64,000 bases of DNA. It comes from Bacteroidota bacterium (GTDB taxonomy: Bacteria > Bacteroidota > Ignavibacteria > UBA10030 > UBA6906). Below are positions 46,887-55,722 of this stretch, piece after piece. The stretch lies in the NCBI GenBank assembly GCA_019637975.1, contig JAHBUR010000015.1, positions 30,542-94,541 on the forward strand, read 5' to 3'. Position 1 is the stretch's first letter; every line of letters starts with the position of its first letter. The notes beneath the pieces were generated by a model, which saw nothing but the letters and a program-made list of their open reading frames with translations, was not told the origin of the DNA and did no database searches. Both the position numbers and the translations under genes were made by a program.

Positions 46887-47969
46887 TTAAGGAACAATGT
46901 TGAATGCGTACCGGACGTCCAACCCGACTTGATATTGACGATAATCCTTTTCTGCGGACAAATATTCGGCATTCTGGGTTGCTGCCGTTTTGACTTTCCT
47001 GTCGTGCCAACCGAACGAGAGCATGAGCCCAAGATTTTTGAGAAGTTCGAAATTGTACGAAGCCGATACCCTGTAGCTCCGGTCATCACGACCGGCATGA
47101 TTGGGATCCAACTCAAGGAAGTGTGTTGAGGTATAGCAACTGCGTGAAAACTCCCCTCCGACTCCGATGCTGTTTTTTCGACCGAGAAACTTCGGCAACT
47201 GATACTCGACGGCGATACCGTACACGTTCTGGTTGTAAGAAGGATTCATATCTACCGTGCCGTCGCCGCGTGATGAAGTGGCTTCGAATTCCGCTGTGAG
47301 TTTGAGATTCTTCGTGACGGTGTGATATAGGATAATTCCAACCGAAATATTCTTGCAGTCATATTCCGTGAAATGCTCGTTGTAGAAGTAGCGGGCAAAC
47401 GAAAACGTTGTCCGTACCCGCGTTGTCGTGAAAAGAGCATACTGCAACCATCCTCCAACCTCATCTTTTTTGAAACTGAATGGTTGATACACGATGGGGT
47501 CTCTGAAGCCGTACAGCGCGGTCCAATTCTCATCCCGGAAATGCCGCACATAGAACTCCGGTATGTAGCTGTAATCGATTTGTGCGGAGATCTTCTTGGA
47601 CACATCCTGTCTCAGGGCGATCGCAACGTACGACCAGTCTTTGATGCTATTGTGAGTGTAGGTTCGTCGTCGGTAGTCAACTGTTGCATGCGTGGTTTGC
47701 GAACCGATTAGCCGCATCGTCAACCCGAGCCTGAATGAGTTGACGAGAATCAGATCATCGAGCGTACTATTGTGAAAACGTCCTGCGTCTTCACGGTTGT
47801 TAAACCGGGAGATGTATTTATCGGAGTAGCGCAGAATGTTGTTGTCGTAAAGTGACGAGGCTCCCAGTTCCATCTTTGCTGACGAAAGCCAACCGGCCGC
47901 CAACGCGATGACCGGAGTAAATATAAATGCGAAGAGCATTACAGCCCTGCGAGAGAATGTGGTTTCCAT
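46887..47969 (-). CDS. Outer-membrane beta-barrel protein, candidate PGA exit channel
   Basis: A 360-residue protein. A signal peptide (AVMLFAFIFTPVIALAAG) is followed by alternating hydrophobic/polar strands typical of an outer-membrane barrel (for example FRLGLTMRLIG, THATVDYRRRTYTH, YVAIALRQDV, AQIDYSYIPEFYVRHF, LGLMLSFGWHDRKV). It ends with a barrel-type strand (YQVGLDVRYAF) plus four residues. The ATG at 47969 is chosen because it lies two bases after the upstream stop and begins the signal; starts at 47990 and 48050 are possible. No named family is recognised. Its place directly after the PGA synthase genes suggests a role in moving PGA across the outer membrane; this is inference. Confidence 0.75.
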   Translation of the reverse strand: METTFSRRAVMLFAFIFTPVIALAAGWLSSAKMELGASSLYDNNILRYSDKYISRFNNREDAGRFHNSTLDDLILVNSFRLGLTMRLIGSQTTHATVDYRRRTYTHNSIKDWSYVAIALRQDVSKKISAQIDYSYIPEFYVRHFRDENWTALYGFRDPIVYQPFSFKKDEVGGWLQYALFTTTRVRTTFSFARYFYNEHFTEYDCKNISVGIILYHTVTKNLKLTAEFEATSSRGDGTVDMNPSYNQNVYGIAVEYQLPKFLGRKNSIGVGGEFSRSCYTSTHFLELDPNHAGRDDRSYRVSASYNFELLKNLGLMLSFGWHDRKVKTAATQNAEYLSAEKDYRQYQVGLDVRYAFNIVP

Positions 47970-47970
47970 T

Positions 47971-48885
47971 TCACATTTCGAGTTTGGCATCTTTCTGAGG
48001 GAATAGAATTTGCCCCAGGAGCGTGTGATGATCGAGCGGGGTAATTTCATAATACTGCTTCCCCGCAGGCACGGTGAACACGATCTCCCGCGGTTTTCCG
48101 GGAACGAGTTTCGTGTTATCCTTGTACATGGCCGTCTCCGACCGCTTGCTGCTTAACTGATAGGATTGTACCACCTGATCGCCCTGGCGGATTTGCAGCC
48201 GGTAGTTCACGCGTCCTTTCATCGTAAAACTGTTCTCGACGCGAGTCCTGATTCTCAGTTCCGTCGGACCGATAATCTCAAGCCGGAGAGGTTTTTGTTT
48301 TGAAAATCGGAAGTAGTGAAACGCGGTCTCCGCCTCGTAAAGATCAACCGGCTCGACCGGAGCGAGAGGGGACAGGGCAACCCATTTTGTCCTTTTCTGT
48401 TTGTGAGGGGTGAAGAGATATCGAGCCGCAACCTTCGGTGTAGGGTATTGTAAGGTGAACTCAACCGTGTGTACACCTTTGTTGATATTCAGAATGAACT
48501 CTTCGGCCTCGCCCGGAGTACCCGTTGCATCACCTTTGTACCTTGCATCAGGTGCCTGCTCGACATCGTCAACTTCAAATGTCTGCCGCGCTGAACCGCC
48601 AATCCTATAGTGAATGCCGTAGCGAACGTCATCGGAAGACTCCCCTTCAAACCGCGCTCGCGTGAGAATGCGGAGTGTGCCGGGGCCTTTGACTTCGAGC
48701 TTGCTCGGTTGTGCCGCACTCAACGGGTAGTAGGTCCGGTTCTTGCCCGCGAGTACAATTGTCAATTCCCTGTCGACTTGTTTCGGTTTGAGGATAACAT
48801 GTTTCTTCCTGGCTGAGAACGAAGAATCGGTGAATACCGTGGTGATGATGAGAAATGAGAGAACGGTGAAGAGCGTTGTTTTCAT
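47971..48885 (-). CDS. Exported two-repeat beta protein of the PGA locus
   Basis: A 304-residue protein with a signal peptide (cleavage near SFSA, about 24) and two similar beta-rich halves. PSKLEVKGPGTLRILTRARF ... VRYGIHYRIGG ... GVHTVEFTLQ (about 55-150) parallels LRLEIIGPTELRIRTRVENS ... VNYRLQIRQG ... GKQYYEITPL (about 197-290). The halves probably arose by duplication. Function unknown, perhaps periplasmic PGA handling. It is 15 bases from pgsW and one base from the barrel gene. Confidence 0.75.
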   Translation of the reverse strand: MKTTLFTVLSFLIITTVFTDSSFSARKKHVILKPKQVDRELTIVLAGKNRTYYPLSAAQPSKLEVKGPGTLRILTRARFEGESSDDVRYGIHYRIGGSARQTFEVDDVEQAPDARYKGDATGTPGEAEEFILNINKGVHTVEFTLQYPTPKVAARYLFTPHKQKRTKWVALSPLAPVEPVDLYEAETAFHYFRFSKQKPLRLEIIGPTELRIRTRVENSFTMKGRVNYRLQIRQGDQVVQSYQLSSKRSETAMYKDNTKLVPGKPREIVFTVPAGKQYYEITPLDHHTLLGQILFPQKDAKLEM

Positions 48886-48900
48886 TCTGTGTCTCTGAAT

Positions 48901-50034
48901 TTACAGTTCGTGTCCTGATTCCGTTTTGAACGGGGAAGCAGGTTCCGTTCCAAGTCTGTGCCTTCGCCTGTCAAAGTATGCCGCGAAAAGGATTGCGCCC
49001 GAGAGGACTCCGACTGCAATCCACGCGACAATCACATTGTATTTCAGGCGGACGAAGATCCCTCCCGATCCCACGTCGGGCATGGGTACGGCATCAATCG
49101 GTAGCTCGTGGTCTCTCAACATCTGGCGGATGTTGTAGAGATGGATGATGGGGATGCCGCGCTTCGCCATCTCGATAATCACTCCGCGCACGGGATAATT
49201 CTTGACGGGAAGTTCCTTCGTCAATCCACTGGGGATGAGTTCGCCGTTTACGACAGTACCAAGACTCGCAATGCCGCCTCCGACATTGATGAACGCTTTG
49301 ATGGGACGCCCTTTGCTGCGCTTTTCATATACTTCGAGCCGCCTTTCAATGCTCTGCTCGATGTGGTCTTGTCGGATAAGTTCGACATCATTTCGCTTGA
49401 TCGCTTGAAGAATCAGCTCGCGTCCTTCCGGACTCAGGCCTCTTCCGATATCTCCGCCTCCGCCGATGGATGCCCCAACCGATCCGGTGCGGAAGATCTT
49501 CTTTTGCTGAAGCAAGCGTTCCATGTCCAACCATGTAAACTGCGGATCATTCGCCCCCCAATTCGATGCACCCACCGATGTGATGACGATGGGTGAGAGC
49601 TTGAGAACTTCGAGCGCCGAAAACACTGCAATGTTGATTGCAGGGAACGATCCGGTTATGGCAACGGCGATATTATCCTTCTCCTTCACTCCCGATTCCT
49701 TGAGAAGCTCCACAATGACGGCTGCAAAATTTGGATTAGTCGAAGCGATTTTTGCATCAATGTCGCCACGGTCGGTCGTGATCGGCGTGATATCTTGCCC
49801 GATAAGCGCTGTTTCGTTCGGATCGTTCACGGCGTCGATGAACACTCCGCGTTCTAGGCGGAAATCTTTGATACACTCTTGTGCGGCTTTTGCGCGTCGT
49901 GCCGCTTCGAGTTTTTCGTGATACCATTTCTGTCGTACGTCAACCTTGGAATTCTCAACAGCCAGAAACGACAACGCAGCAATTACTGCAAATACAGCAA
50001 GAACCGGATTGGAATATGTATTGATTGTAGCCAT
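48901..50034 (-). CDS. pgsW: Poly-gamma-glutamate system protein
   Basis: A 377-residue membrane protein. The ATG at 50034 follows GGAGAAACA. One N-terminal helix (NPVLAVFAVIAALSFLAV) and one near the C-terminus (VIVAWIAVGVLSGAILFAAYF) flank a large soluble region rich in Gly motifs (ITSVGASNWGANDP, ASIGGGGDIGRGL, INVGGGIASLG). It resembles the family called poly-gamma-glutamate system protein, found beside pgsB and pgsC. Its biochemical role is not established. It is adjacent to pgsC (10-base gap). Confidence 0.82.
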   Translation of the reverse strand: MATINTYSNPVLAVFAVIAALSFLAVENSKVDVRQKWYHEKLEAARRAKAAQECIKDFRLERGVFIDAVNDPNETALIGQDITPITTDRGDIDAKIASTNPNFAAVIVELLKESGVKEKDNIAVAITGSFPAINIAVFSALEVLKLSPIVITSVGASNWGANDPQFTWLDMERLLQQKKIFRTGSVGASIGGGGDIGRGLSPEGRELILQAIKRNDVELIRQDHIEQSIERRLEVYEKRSKGRPIKAFINVGGGIASLGTVVNGELIPSGLTKELPVKNYPVRGVIIEMAKRGIPIIHLYNIRQMLRDHELPIDAVPMPDVGSGGIFVRLKYNVIVAWIAVGVLSGAILFAAYFDRRRHRLGTEPASPFKTESGHEL

Positions 50035-50044
50035 TGTTTCTCCG

Positions 50045-50500
50045 TTATCCCCCCGGAAATAGCTGGCCATCGAACAACACGATCACTGTGAGGCGCACGA
50101 TTACCGACGTGACTAACAAAGCGCATACGGTCTTGAAGATGCCTTGCTTTCCGAACCAATGGGCAATGAGTCCCGGCACTACCCATCCGATTGCTGTCAA
50201 CTCTGCGGTAGCTGCTCCGACATTGAATGTCAGGAACTGTCGCGAGAAATTGGCCAACAGTGCACCGATCAGGAGGCTTACCACCATTTGCCTCCGGCCG
50301 TAAAGGAACGTGTAGTAGCTCGTCACCTTCACAATCAAATAGGTGACGAGGCTTACGAGCAAGACGCCTGCCATCCGATCGACCTGAGAAAGATGCAAGC
50401 CGATGTATCCCGGGACTACAATTCCCCCTGCTGCCAATCCGAAGATCTCGTAAGAAAGCAGGCTCAGTATAAGCCCGAGGGTAATTGCCAACTCAATCAT
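50045..50500 (-). CDS. pgsC: Poly-gamma-glutamate synthase subunit PgsC/CapC
   Basis: A 151-residue integral membrane protein with four to five helices (LAITLGLILSLLSYEIFGL, DRMAGVLLVSLVTYLIVKV, MVVSLLIGALLANF, FKTVCALLVTSVIVRLTVIV) and the PgsC signature GGIVVPGYIGLHLSQ. It partners PgsB in the inner-membrane PGA synthase. The ATG at 50500 overlaps the pgsB end by 8 bases. Confidence 0.92.
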   Translation of the reverse strand: MIELAITLGLILSLLSYEIFGLAAGGIVVPGYIGLHLSQVDRMAGVLLVSLVTYLIVKVTSYYTFLYGRRQMVVSLLIGALLANFSRQFLTFNVGAATAELTAIGWVVPGLIAHWFGKQGIFKTVCALLVTSVIVRLTVIVLFDGQLFPGG

Positions 50501-51683
50501 AGGCTGCAAAACTCCTGTGTTCAAAGTACTCTGCCACTTTGCCTCCCATGCCCCCCATATTGCCAATAGCAACTATGGTGGAGGCCCGCTGCGTTGCCGC
50601 TAACGCCTTTTCGAAAACGGTTTCAGGTGGTGCCCAGCCGATGCTGAGAATTTTTTCCTGCGGAACACCGTATCCCATTGCCATGTGTTTCACGACATCG
50701 GTGTTGTTGCCGATAAGCATCAGATACTCCATATCCGGCGTGAGTTTTCTTCCGGCAAGTTCCGTGAGTTGACGTGCGCGATCCATTCTGTCTTGACGCG
50801 TGTTGAGCAGGACGATGCGTGTTCCGTCAAGTCCCGTTTCCTCTTTCAATCTCTTCCATACTAACAAAGTGGAGTCAGGGTCGTTTGCGGCGAACGCGTT
50901 GTAAAAGGTGAGGCGTTTGCCGAATGCTTCGACGCGAAACCGCCGCAAGGCGCCGGCGTCCGGAATTGCCGAGTACATGCCGTTCAATGCAACATCACGG
51001 GGCACCCCAAGATGTTGACAGACTGCGAGAGCAAGAGCGACATTCTCACGATGTTCGATGTAGGAGAATCCCCTCATCTCATCGGAAGTGACGGATTGTT
51101 CGTTTGTGAGATGCATTGCCGCGTTCTTCCCTTTGGCATGCTTCTCAAGTTCTTTGGGGATATTTGTTTCCCCCGTGAAGAATTCCCCCTCTTCCGGGAT
51201 TGTTTCTGCGAGCACGGCGGCAATCTCCGGCAATGTTCGTCCCATGATATCGATGTGGTCGAGCCGGACATTTGTGATAACGCCGATTGTCGCGTGAATC
51301 ATCTGTTGCTCTGTGATTCGCTGGAACTGCTGCTCCAACGCCATACATTCTATGACAAGAGCCTGCGCTTTTCGTTCAGATGCGAAGCGCACAATCGAGA
51401 TCTGTTCCCGGATGTTTGCTTCTCCCCAACGGTGAATATGGACATCCGATCCGTCTTCAAGAATGAGACGGGGATAGGTGCCTGTGACTTTGGTAAGTGT
51501 TGAAATCCCACCTGCCCGCAGTCCGGCGCCAATCAAGCGGGTAACACTTGACTTGCCGCGTGTTCCATTGACATGCACTCGTATGGGGATCGTGTGGACA
51601 CGTCTCTGATGTTGGCTGTACTCGACAAGCCAATAGCAGAAGATGATCGCGAGGATGGGAAGAAGAATATAGGCGCTGTGCAT
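50493..51683 (-). CDS. pgsB: Poly-gamma-glutamate synthase PgsB/CapB
   Basis: A 396-residue Mur-ligase-type ATP-dependent amide ligase that forms the gamma-glutamyl polymer. An N-terminal membrane helix (AYILLPILAIIFCYWLV) is followed by the P-loop NGTRGKSSVTRL (39-50). Other motifs are VIECMALEQQF, ITNVRLDHIDIMG and NDPDSTLLVW. The start at 51683 matches the family N-terminus; the longer frame to 51758 lacks a ribosome site and adds a basic stretch. It is the first gene of the PGA locus. Confidence 0.93.
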   Translation of the reverse strand: MHSAYILLPILAIIFCYWLVEYSQHQRRVHTIPIRVHVNGTRGKSSVTRLIGAGLRAGGISTLTKVTGTYPRLILEDGSDVHIHRWGEANIREQISIVRFASERKAQALVIECMALEQQFQRITEQQMIHATIGVITNVRLDHIDIMGRTLPEIAAVLAETIPEEGEFFTGETNIPKELEKHAKGKNAAMHLTNEQSVTSDEMRGFSYIEHRENVALALAVCQHLGVPRDVALNGMYSAIPDAGALRRFRVEAFGKRLTFYNAFAANDPDSTLLVWKRLKEETGLDGTRIVLLNTRQDRMDRARQLTELAGRKLTPDMEYLMLIGNNTDVVKHMAMGYGVPQEKILSIGWAPPETVFEKALAATQRASTIVAIGNMGGMGGKVAEYFEHRSFAAYD

Positions 51684-51784
51684 ACGTGATTTCAGCGACG
51701 TTCGCTTACACTGAATTCGGCTTAGTGTGGCCCTTCGCTGAACACATGGTCCTTGCAACGTAGCTCGGTAGTTGAAAAGAGAGA

Positions 51785-51897
51785 CTTAGGATGTGCGGGG
51801 TGAGGGGAGGGTGAAAGTGCAAAACTGTTCATCGACACCCGTTTGCAGGTCCCCGTGCAAGATTTTCATGATGTCAGTGAACAGCTTCTATCCTAAG
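51785..51897 (-). promoter_or_regulatory. Nested inverted-repeat element before the PGA locus
   Basis: Three nested stems: cttaggat (51785-51792) / atcctaag (51890-51897); ctgttca (51825-51831) / tgaacag (51878-51884); ttgca / tgcaa inside (about 51844-51859). It lies about 100-215 bases upstream of the pgsB start and may be a leader or a repeat element. A diverged copy is at 53638-53699. Confidence 0.55.
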
Positions 51898-51927
51898 GTA
51901 AGAGGCAAAAAGGAAAGAATCAAACAT

Positions 51928-53133
51928 CTACAAATAACTCAACATCTGGTTTCGGCTCTTTCGCTTTACCGCGTCGTACCAACGGCAGACCGGGTAGAGT
52001 GCCGGAGAGACTGCAATCCAGACAGCGTACACAACGGGAAGACCAAAACCGTATCCCTCCGGCAAGGTGAGAGGTGTTTGGCTGCCCACGAGGCTTCCCG
52101 GTTCTCCAAGAGTCAGGTACGCGGCAATCACCGCCAGTGCGTGAAGAACGAAAATATGCACAACGTAGAAGAACAGAGGCACCCGTCCGAAAACAATGAA
52201 GAACCGAGCCAAAGCTCCGCGAGCGCGCTCAAACAGCGCAAGGGACGCAAGCGCGGGCCCAAGAGTCATCAAGAGGAACACGAGGGAAGGGGGATACTTC
52301 TCACAATTGAGAAAGTCAACTACCGTCCAGACCATACTCTCGCGAAGAAGCCAGGGATGCGGATCGCCGTGGATGTTCAACCAACGAATCACAAGAAATG
52401 CTGCCGTTGAACTTCCCCCCAACCACCAGAGAATGGTTCTTCGCCTTTGTTGATTCATCATCAGAATAACGCCGAACCCGTACCCCGCTGCCATTACTCC
52501 AATCCACGGGATCAGCGGATACATAATGCTTAGCGTGTAATTCTCGGAAATCTGAATTCGGCCTCCTGTGTGCATAACCCTCCACAGCCAGTCGAAGTCA
52601 CCGAGCATTCTTGGTTTTATTCCGTCGAGTGCGTTGTGTCCCACGATCATCAGAATGCCGAAGATGGTCGAGATGGAGATCGGGAAAAAGACAAGTCCCG
52701 AAAGAATGATCATGGACCACCCGATTGCCCAGAGGACTTGTGCAACGGCGTAGGAATAGTCGAAACTGAATTGCCACCCCATGCGCATCACAGTCAGTTC
52801 AAGAATGATAAGCCATACGCCGCGTGAGAAGAGAAACCAGGCAAGCTCGCGTTGTGAATGGCCCCGCGTGCGGTAGAGGAAAGCCCCCGTACCTGCAAGG
52901 AACACAAACACCGGTGCGCACACGTGTGTGAGCCACCGTGTGAAGAAATGTGCCAATGTCGTGTCGTCAAAGTTCTCCGGATTGAATCTTGCGGCTGTGA
53001 AGAAATGCCGCGTATGATCGAGAGCCATAATGACCATGACCATGCCTCGCAACAAGTCTACCGAATCGAGGCGGGGCATCACGCCGGCGGCAGAGTTGGT
53101 CGTCGGTATATCAGCCGATGTAGATTGTGCCAC
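51928..53133 (-). CDS. DUF1624/HGSNAT-like membrane acyltransferase
   Basis: A 401-residue polytopic protein with about 10 helices, resembling the heparan-alpha-glucosaminide N-acetyltransferase catalytic (DUF1624) family. The N-terminal signature RLDSVDLLRGMVMVIMALDH is followed by a catalytic-type His (ALDHTRHFF) and a WLTHVCAPVFVFLAGTGAF segment. The acceptor is unknown; cell-surface glycan acetylation is a family-based guess. The ATG at 53133 follows a weak purine region. The end is 244 bases from pgsB. Confidence 0.87.
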   Translation of the reverse strand: MAQSTSADIPTTNSAAGVMPRLDSVDLLRGMVMVIMALDHTRHFFTAARFNPENFDDTTLAHFFTRWLTHVCAPVFVFLAGTGAFLYRTRGHSQRELAWFLFSRGVWLIILELTVMRMGWQFSFDYSYAVAQVLWAIGWSMIILSGLVFFPISISTIFGILMIVGHNALDGIKPRMLGDFDWLWRVMHTGGRIQISENYTLSIMYPLIPWIGVMAAGYGFGVILMMNQQRRRTILWWLGGSSTAAFLVIRWLNIHGDPHPWLLRESMVWTVVDFLNCEKYPPSLVFLLMTLGPALASLALFERARGALARFFIVFGRVPLFFYVVHIFVLHALAVIAAYLTLGEPGSLVGSQTPLTLPEGYGFGLPVVYAVWIAVSPALYPVCRWYDAVKRKSRNQMLSYL

Positions 53134-53179
53134 AGGTTCATCCGTGATGATTCGGATTCTTGTTCAGAATTGCTTTCAA

Positions 53180-53533
53180 CTACTTCTGTTCATGCTTTGT
53201 GACCATCGCTTTCAGTTGTTGCAGCGTGAGATCAGTCTTGTGATATACTCTTGCGTGTCTCTTCATGAGAATGCGTAATTCCTTCGCGCTGCGGCTCTTT
53301 GCCCACAAACCGCAACCGGGCTGCGGGCACGCAATTGATTTCATGGAGGGAGGGGCTTTGGGTTTCTTCGAGTCTTTGCCCTGATCCTTATTGACCGGCG
53401 CCTTCGGGTTTGTCGTAGCGGATGTTTTTGACTCCTTCTTTACGTCCTTTTTTGCTTCCTGTGAGAAGCCCGTAATCGAAAGTGTGATGAAGACAAAAAG
53501 GACGAGCAAGCATGCAGCAGTCCTACGTAGCAT
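53180..53533 (-). CDS. Small exported protein with C2H2-like zinc motif
   Basis: A 117-residue protein. The ATG at 53533 follows AAGGAGAG. The signal (LLVLFVFITLSITGFSQ) is followed by a Lys/Pro-rich linker (about 25-60) and a C-terminal motif with two Cys (ACPQPGCGLWAK) and two His (RHARVYHKTD) spaced like a C2H2 finger. Presence outside the cytoplasm makes DNA binding unlikely; a structural zinc site is possible. Function unknown. Confidence 0.7.
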   Translation of the reverse strand: MLRRTAACLLVLFVFITLSITGFSQEAKKDVKKESKTSATTNPKAPVNKDQGKDSKKPKAPPSMKSIACPQPGCGLWAKSRSAKELRILMKRHARVYHKTDLTLQQLKAMVTKHEQK

Positions 53534-53637
53534 AAGACTCTCCTTGACTGTTGTGAGAAACGTGAACACATGCCGTGAGGCGATACCTGGAACAACTGGA
53601 GCACAAACCGTAGCGGTGAGATTCATGATACGCGGAA

Positions 53638-53699
53638 AAGCCGCTCGTCGACACCTGCTTGAGTAGTTGTGGTATCAGAGAACGGCTTACTGCTCTAAG
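53638..53699. repeat. Diverged copy of the nested inverted-repeat element
   Basis: This stretch shares tcgacacc-y-g-y-ttg and rtcagwgaac-r-gctt ... ctaag blocks with 51825-51897. Where copy 1 pairs ctgttca with tgaacag, copy 2 has aagccg (53638-53643) facing cggctt (53673-53678), so the stem appears kept with changed bases. Confidence 0.5.
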
Positions 53700-53808
53700 A
53701 TATGGTCTGAGGAATCAATAATCAACGTGCCGGCGGGTCTATCTTCTGTCACAGAATCTGCTACCTTTATTCAGAATGTACGTAGCATGAATAAGAGGTT
53801 TTCGCGTA

Positions 53809-54414
53809 ATGGTAAAGGGAATTATCTTCGATTACGGAAATGTAATTGCCAGGTTCGACCACATGATCTTCTTCAGGCGCCTGTTACCCCACACTGCATT
53901 GACGAGTGAGGACATTCTCGCAGAAGCCAAGCGGGCATCGCATTTGATTATTGATTATGAAACCGGACGCATAACCTCAGACGAGTTCAGCGCGCAAGTA
54001 ACGGCGCGCCTGAAACTCTCCATGCCAATGCCGCAGTTCAAGGAATCGTTCGTGAGGATATTTGAACGAAACCCTGCAACGTTGCAGCTTATCCGCAGCC
54101 TGAAGCCGCATTTCAAGTTGGGCCTTCTCTCCAACACGAACACGTGGCATTTTGAAACAGAGATGCAGACTCTGGAAGAGTTTCCGCTTTTCGATGCGGT
54201 CACTCTCTCGTTTGAAGTCGGTGCCATGAAGCCGGCCGAAATACTGTATCGGGATATTCTCGCAAAGCTGGATATGAGGCCGTACGATTGCGTCTATATC
54301 GACGACATGGCCGAGTATGTTGAATCCGCCGCTGCTTTGGGATTCAACGCGATTCAGTATACATCACACGCAACACTTGTCGATGCCCTCAAGACATTGG
54401 GTGTTTCCGTATAG
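53809..54414 (+). CDS. HAD-superfamily hydrolase (class IA)
   Basis: A 201-residue cytosolic phosphatase-like protein. Motif I is FDYGNVIARFD (the second motif Asp is replaced by Gly-Asn, as in some YihX/epoxide-hydrolase-like members), then LGLLSNTN, AMKPAEILY and VYIDDMAEYVESA. The substrate is unknown. AAGAGG lies before the ATG. The downstream HD/PycTM gene follows in the same direction. Confidence 0.87.
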   Translation: MVKGIIFDYGNVIARFDHMIFFRRLLPHTALTSEDILAEAKRASHLIIDYETGRITSDEFSAQVTARLKLSMPMPQFKESFVRIFERNPATLQLIRSLKPHFKLGLLSNTNTWHFETEMQTLEEFPLFDAVTLSFEVGAMKPAEILYRDILAKLDMRPYDCVYIDDMAEYVESAAALGFNAIQYTSHATLVDALKTLGVSV

Positions 54415-54486
54415 CTTTTCCCGGCTTTGGAATACTGGGACATTTTTCCTATGTTGGTTCCGGTCTTACTTCACGCAAAGCGCAGC

Positions 54487-55710
54487 ATGAACAACGAAAT
54501 TCTCGCCCAAGCCGAAGCGTACGTCTCCACTCTTTGTCAGCAGAAATTGCCCGCTTGGGCAGTGTATCACAATCTTCTTCATACACAACAAATCGTTCGT
54601 GCAGCCGAAGAACTTGCCGAAGGCTGCAAGCTCAGTAAATCCGATACCGAGACTGTTCTTCTCTCCGCTTGGTTTCACGATGCAGGCTATGTTGATGCTA
54701 TTGAGGGACATGAGGGAAAGAGCGTCGAGATTGCAACGAAGTTTTTGGATGAGAAGAACTATCCTGCCGAGAAGATCGAAATCGTGGCGAACTGCATTCG
54801 CGCCACGAAAATTCCCCAATCTCCGAAGACGCTACTCGAAGAGATTGTATGCGACGCGGATATGTCGCATCTGGGCAAGAAGCGGTTTTTCGAGCGGAGT
54901 GATTTGTTGAGAATGGAAATGGAGTTACGCACGGGAACGATGTTCACGGATCTTGAATGGATACAGCGAAACGTGGACTTTGCATCCGCCGGGAGATTCT
55001 TCACGCAGTACGCCCGCAGAGAGTGGGAGGGAAGGCGGCAAAAGAATCTTGTTACGCTTCAGGAAATGTTCCGGTCGCTGCAGGCACAAGCGGTGGAAAC
55101 GGCCGCAAATATCCGGGAGAAGAAGAACAGGGCTGCGGCAAAACAGGAGAAAGAGCAACGCCCCGAACGCGGCATCGAAACCATGTTTCGCGTTGTCCCC
55201 AAGAACCATCTCGACCTGACTGCGCTTGCCGACCACAAGGCAAGTATTCTGATCGGGACAACCGGTACCATTATGGCAATTGTGTTCAGCGTACTGGTAA
55301 GCAAACTCGACACGCATCCCCATCTTGTTTGGCCGACGATTATCCTGCTCGCCGTGTGTTTGGTAACCATGATATTCTCCATTCTTGCTACACGCCCGAT
55401 AGTAACAACCGGGACGTTTACACGTGAAGATATCAATCAACGCAAAGTGAATCTGTTGTTCTTCGGCAACTTTCACCGATCCTCGCTCGAGGATTTCGAT
55501 TGGGGGATGAGGGAAATGATGATCGATCGGGACTACCTGTACGGCAGCATGATCAAGGATTTGTATTTTCTCGGCAGAGTTTTGGGCGTCAAGTACCGCT
55601 ATCTGCGAATAGCATATACTGTGTTCATGTGGGGCCTCATCGTTTCCGTTATTGCGTACACCGTGGCAATGGTCAGTGTGCCGCCCCCGCTTCCGTTTCC
55701 TGCGCAATAG
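54487..55710 (+). CDS. HD phosphohydrolase fused to a PycTM (Pycsar-effector-like) domain
   Basis: A 407-residue fusion. The N-terminal HD domain has metal-ligand motifs YHNLLH (27-32), WFHDAGY (His-Asp near 64-65), a His in EGHEG and CDADMSHLG (about 122-130). A coiled, charged linker (about 190-230) leads to a domain with NHLDLTALADHKASILIG and transmembrane helices at about 250-270, 277-297 and 380-400. This resembles the membrane effector domain of Pycsar antiphage systems, which responds to cyclic pyrimidine nucleotides. No pyrimidine cyclase is visible nearby. ATG at 54487 is chosen because it starts the HD domain; ATG at 54451 is possible. Confidence 0.8.
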   Translation: MNNEILAQAEAYVSTLCQQKLPAWAVYHNLLHTQQIVRAAEELAEGCKLSKSDTETVLLSAWFHDAGYVDAIEGHEGKSVEIATKFLDEKNYPAEKIEIVANCIRATKIPQSPKTLLEEIVCDADMSHLGKKRFFERSDLLRMEMELRTGTMFTDLEWIQRNVDFASAGRFFTQYARREWEGRRQKNLVTLQEMFRSLQAQAVETAANIREKKNRAAAKQEKEQRPERGIETMFRVVPKNHLDLTALADHKASILIGTTGTIMAIVFSVLVSKLDTHPHLVWPTIILLAVCLVTMIFSILATRPIVTTGTFTREDINQRKVNLLFFGNFHRSSLEDFDWGMREMMIDRDYLYGSMIKDLYFLGRVLGVKYRYLRIAYTVFMWGLIVSVIAYTVAMVSVPPPLPFPAQ

Positions 55711-55722
55711 CTTCTTCTTCGT

